Source of the DNA: Oscillospiraceae bacterium
GTDB lineage: Bacteria; Bacillota; Clostridia; Oscillospirales; Ruminococcaceae
Length of the DNA: 7,217 nucleotides
Assembly (NCBI GenBank): GCA_900765125.1
Contig: CAAFQL010000304.1
Location: forward strand, 1 to 7,217
Reading direction: 5' to 3'
Below are positions 7,001 to 7,217 of the stretch, piece by piece (the first letter of the stretch is position 1; every line of letters begins with the position of its first letter). The notes beneath the pieces were generated by a model. It did no database searches. It saw nothing but the letters and a program-made list of their open reading frames with translations, and was not told the DNA's origin. The position numbers and the translations under genes are program-made.

Positions 7001-7217
7001 CTTTCGATGAAGATGAAACTGAAGACGAGGAAGATGCAAAGAAGACCATCATACCTTTTCAGTTGGCATATGCCGTTTCAATTCATAAAGCACAAGGCTT
7101 AGAATATGATTCTGTAAAAGTTGTTATTCCGAGCGTTAATACCGAAAAAATAACAAAAGGTGTATTTTACACAGCGATAACTCGCACAAAGAAAAAACTA
7201 ACGATTTACTGGAGTTC
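4003..7217 (+). CDS. Large fused protein: PD-(D/E)XK-like (DUF4365-like) nuclease plus SF1B helicase, 3' end outside window
   Basis: The frame runs 1071 codons to the window edge without a stop, and motif VI is almost at the edge, so probably only a short tail is missing. Residues 20-150 resemble the DUF4365 nuclease-like fold: helix glutamate E31, D54 in NTDGTFEYV, and VQIKG (75-79), a Q-x-K form of the PD-(D/E)XK centre. Residues 150-685 match nothing I can name. Residues 690-1071 are an SF1 helicase: Q-motif candidate Q696, Walker A GAAGTGKTT (713-721), motif Ia TKTHAA (739-744), Walker B IIFVDECS (778-785), GDINQ (809-813), TWRT with R844, an SH3-like insert KKGDKILF...LKGIIVDIE (928-956), motif V SIHKAQGLEYD (1026-1036) and motif VI YTAITRTK (1056-1063). 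The insert and motif V point to the RecD2/Pif1/Dda (SF1B, normally 5'-3') group. An acidic run (1002-1011) precedes motif V. The gene is AT-rich compared with early hsdR. An accessory defence role is inferred from position. Helicase call very sure, nuclease call moderate. Confidence 0.9.
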   Translation, partial: MLDQPKELIEKHIKTHTERSAEDEAAVSTLEFFFRSNGRINPLFASNDKWPNTDGTFEYVADPDVSRRPKQNFFVQIKGSHSYREDNGKIKYSLQSLGFPATMAMDVTLDPGILFVVLNPDERGSERVFWKYMSVDYINSINFTQGSITVDFAPSEEIYNTDESIIDFCKKLDRIIEHHSFVNKLSSTQLNLDEIKRIVMACDRSIVRSIDTIESLGATRDEVSQDILPKLYDLCRAALLLNSYNLGCSKPNLQLAYEQAQLDLRTKHLANFLRGLKYIDCRIPEYGQSERLMLKYYNFMWQIREFFNNIYKISILQNLEMFPLNTDQLDNEYYNIVAKAIESTDLSPHSVENTRFYVQKKTPFYVGTERYYEITLQLANKYATKFNRITVYSKQNISTGYSINIGYTDTTIDLWGIASNIKIITNWGVSIAPTCLNKLGRILNIPLRLNANYGEYAELMSFLTKTGMTLLDLIDLQEMDFHSIIDQIYCNTNTKHFREVIEILRRDYSSDSVIFGKNVVRYLLINLREKSLIDVMPNRFTKMLAGSPLYLASGCRPFERNPLLANLPHSKTAEVSITKILSASGTEKINILLPYLRIRNAINKSGELYFKASEIASDKSINDYNEYLVEWEQDQGYSIVNDSGLVTISAYETITLKILQRLLDFTQAGIKGQKELNARFIKDHSALFEKVDVSKQKAIKYAFVNSRILLIYGAAGTGKTTLINYISSLMPKSKKLFLTKTHAAIQHLQRRIDNPGSDSDFICIDSFTRRVNLPDYDIIFVDECSTIDNRTMLNFISKISSDSLIVLAGDINQIESIDFGNWFYYAKDIITTHGANVELLDTWRTQEENLLSLWEEVRNNDVRITEKLVIDGPFSKEIGSDIFTSDVKDEVVLCLNYDGKFGLNNINSYFQNANSNGEAIIWQSWRFKKGDKILFNDNSRFTYLYNNLKGIIVDIEKTDDQIAFIIDVETIITEQQCKSDQIEYIDTLDEKTRIKLIVYAFDEDETEDEEDAKKTIIPFQLAYAVSIHKAQGLEYDSVKVVIPSVNTEKITKGVFYTAITRTKKKLTIYWS
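4840..4868. repeat. Perfect 18-bp palindrome with extended arms, inside the nuclease-helicase gene
   Basis: CCGTATTCCGGAATACGG (4845-4862) equals its own reverse complement. The symmetry continues outward with GATTG (4840-4844) against CAATC (4864-4868) if T4863 is skipped, giving two arms of 14 bases. It is noticeably richer in G and C than the surrounding gene. In the protein it falls at residues 281-288, within the unassigned middle region. It could be a protein-binding site, a recombination or nicking site, or chance from codon choice. Confidence 0.75.

Noticed and set aside
1..7217. CRISPR arrays, tRNA or rRNA genes, insertion sequences, riboswitches, terminators
   Set aside because: No repeated spacer pattern, tRNA-like fold, transposase motif or stem followed by a T-run was found; nearly the whole window is protein-coding with gaps under 40 bases.

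Overview
The window looks like a piece of a low-GC Gram-positive genome, most likely a gut or rumen Clostridia member of the Ruminococcus/Lachnospiraceae kind. This is inferred from the strong AGGAGG-type ribosome binding sites, AT-rich coding with many AGA and ATA codons, and the style of the HsdS and HsdR proteins. It is not proven by any marker gene.

Everything reads left to right and is tightly packed, so it is probably one operon. Positions 1-79 hold the last 25 codons of a type I restriction specificity subunit (hsdS). After 31 bp comes a complete hsdR (111-3251), the restriction and translocation subunit. Three bases later starts a complete YgjP/DUF45-type zinc metallopeptidase (3255-3965). 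After a further 37 bp starts a very large open frame (4003-7217) that runs off the right edge without a stop. It has an N-terminal PD-(D/E)XK-like nuclease domain resembling DUF4365, about 550 residues I cannot assign, and a C-terminal SF1B (RecD2/Pif1/Dda-like) helicase with all the main motifs visible. The methyltransferase hsdM is not in the window and should lie upstream of hsdS.

The first two genes are the standard tail of a type I restriction-modification operon: HsdS recognises DNA, and HsdR pumps and cuts unmodified DNA. The metallopeptidase is a family I recall as a frequent neighbour of type I systems, with no established role there. The fused nuclease-helicase is the most interesting item. 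It brings a second nuclease and a second motor, of a different helicase superfamily, into the same transcription unit, and may be an accessory anti-phage module. That role is inferred from domains and position only.

GC content falls along the window, from roughly 45-48% in sampled stretches of early hsdR to about 25-32% in sampled stretches of the last gene, which suggests the cassette was assembled from parts of different origin. The last gene also contains a perfect 18-bp palindrome (4845-4862). No tRNA, rRNA, CRISPR array, insertion sequence or terminator is visible, and no gene-free stretch exceeds 40 bases.
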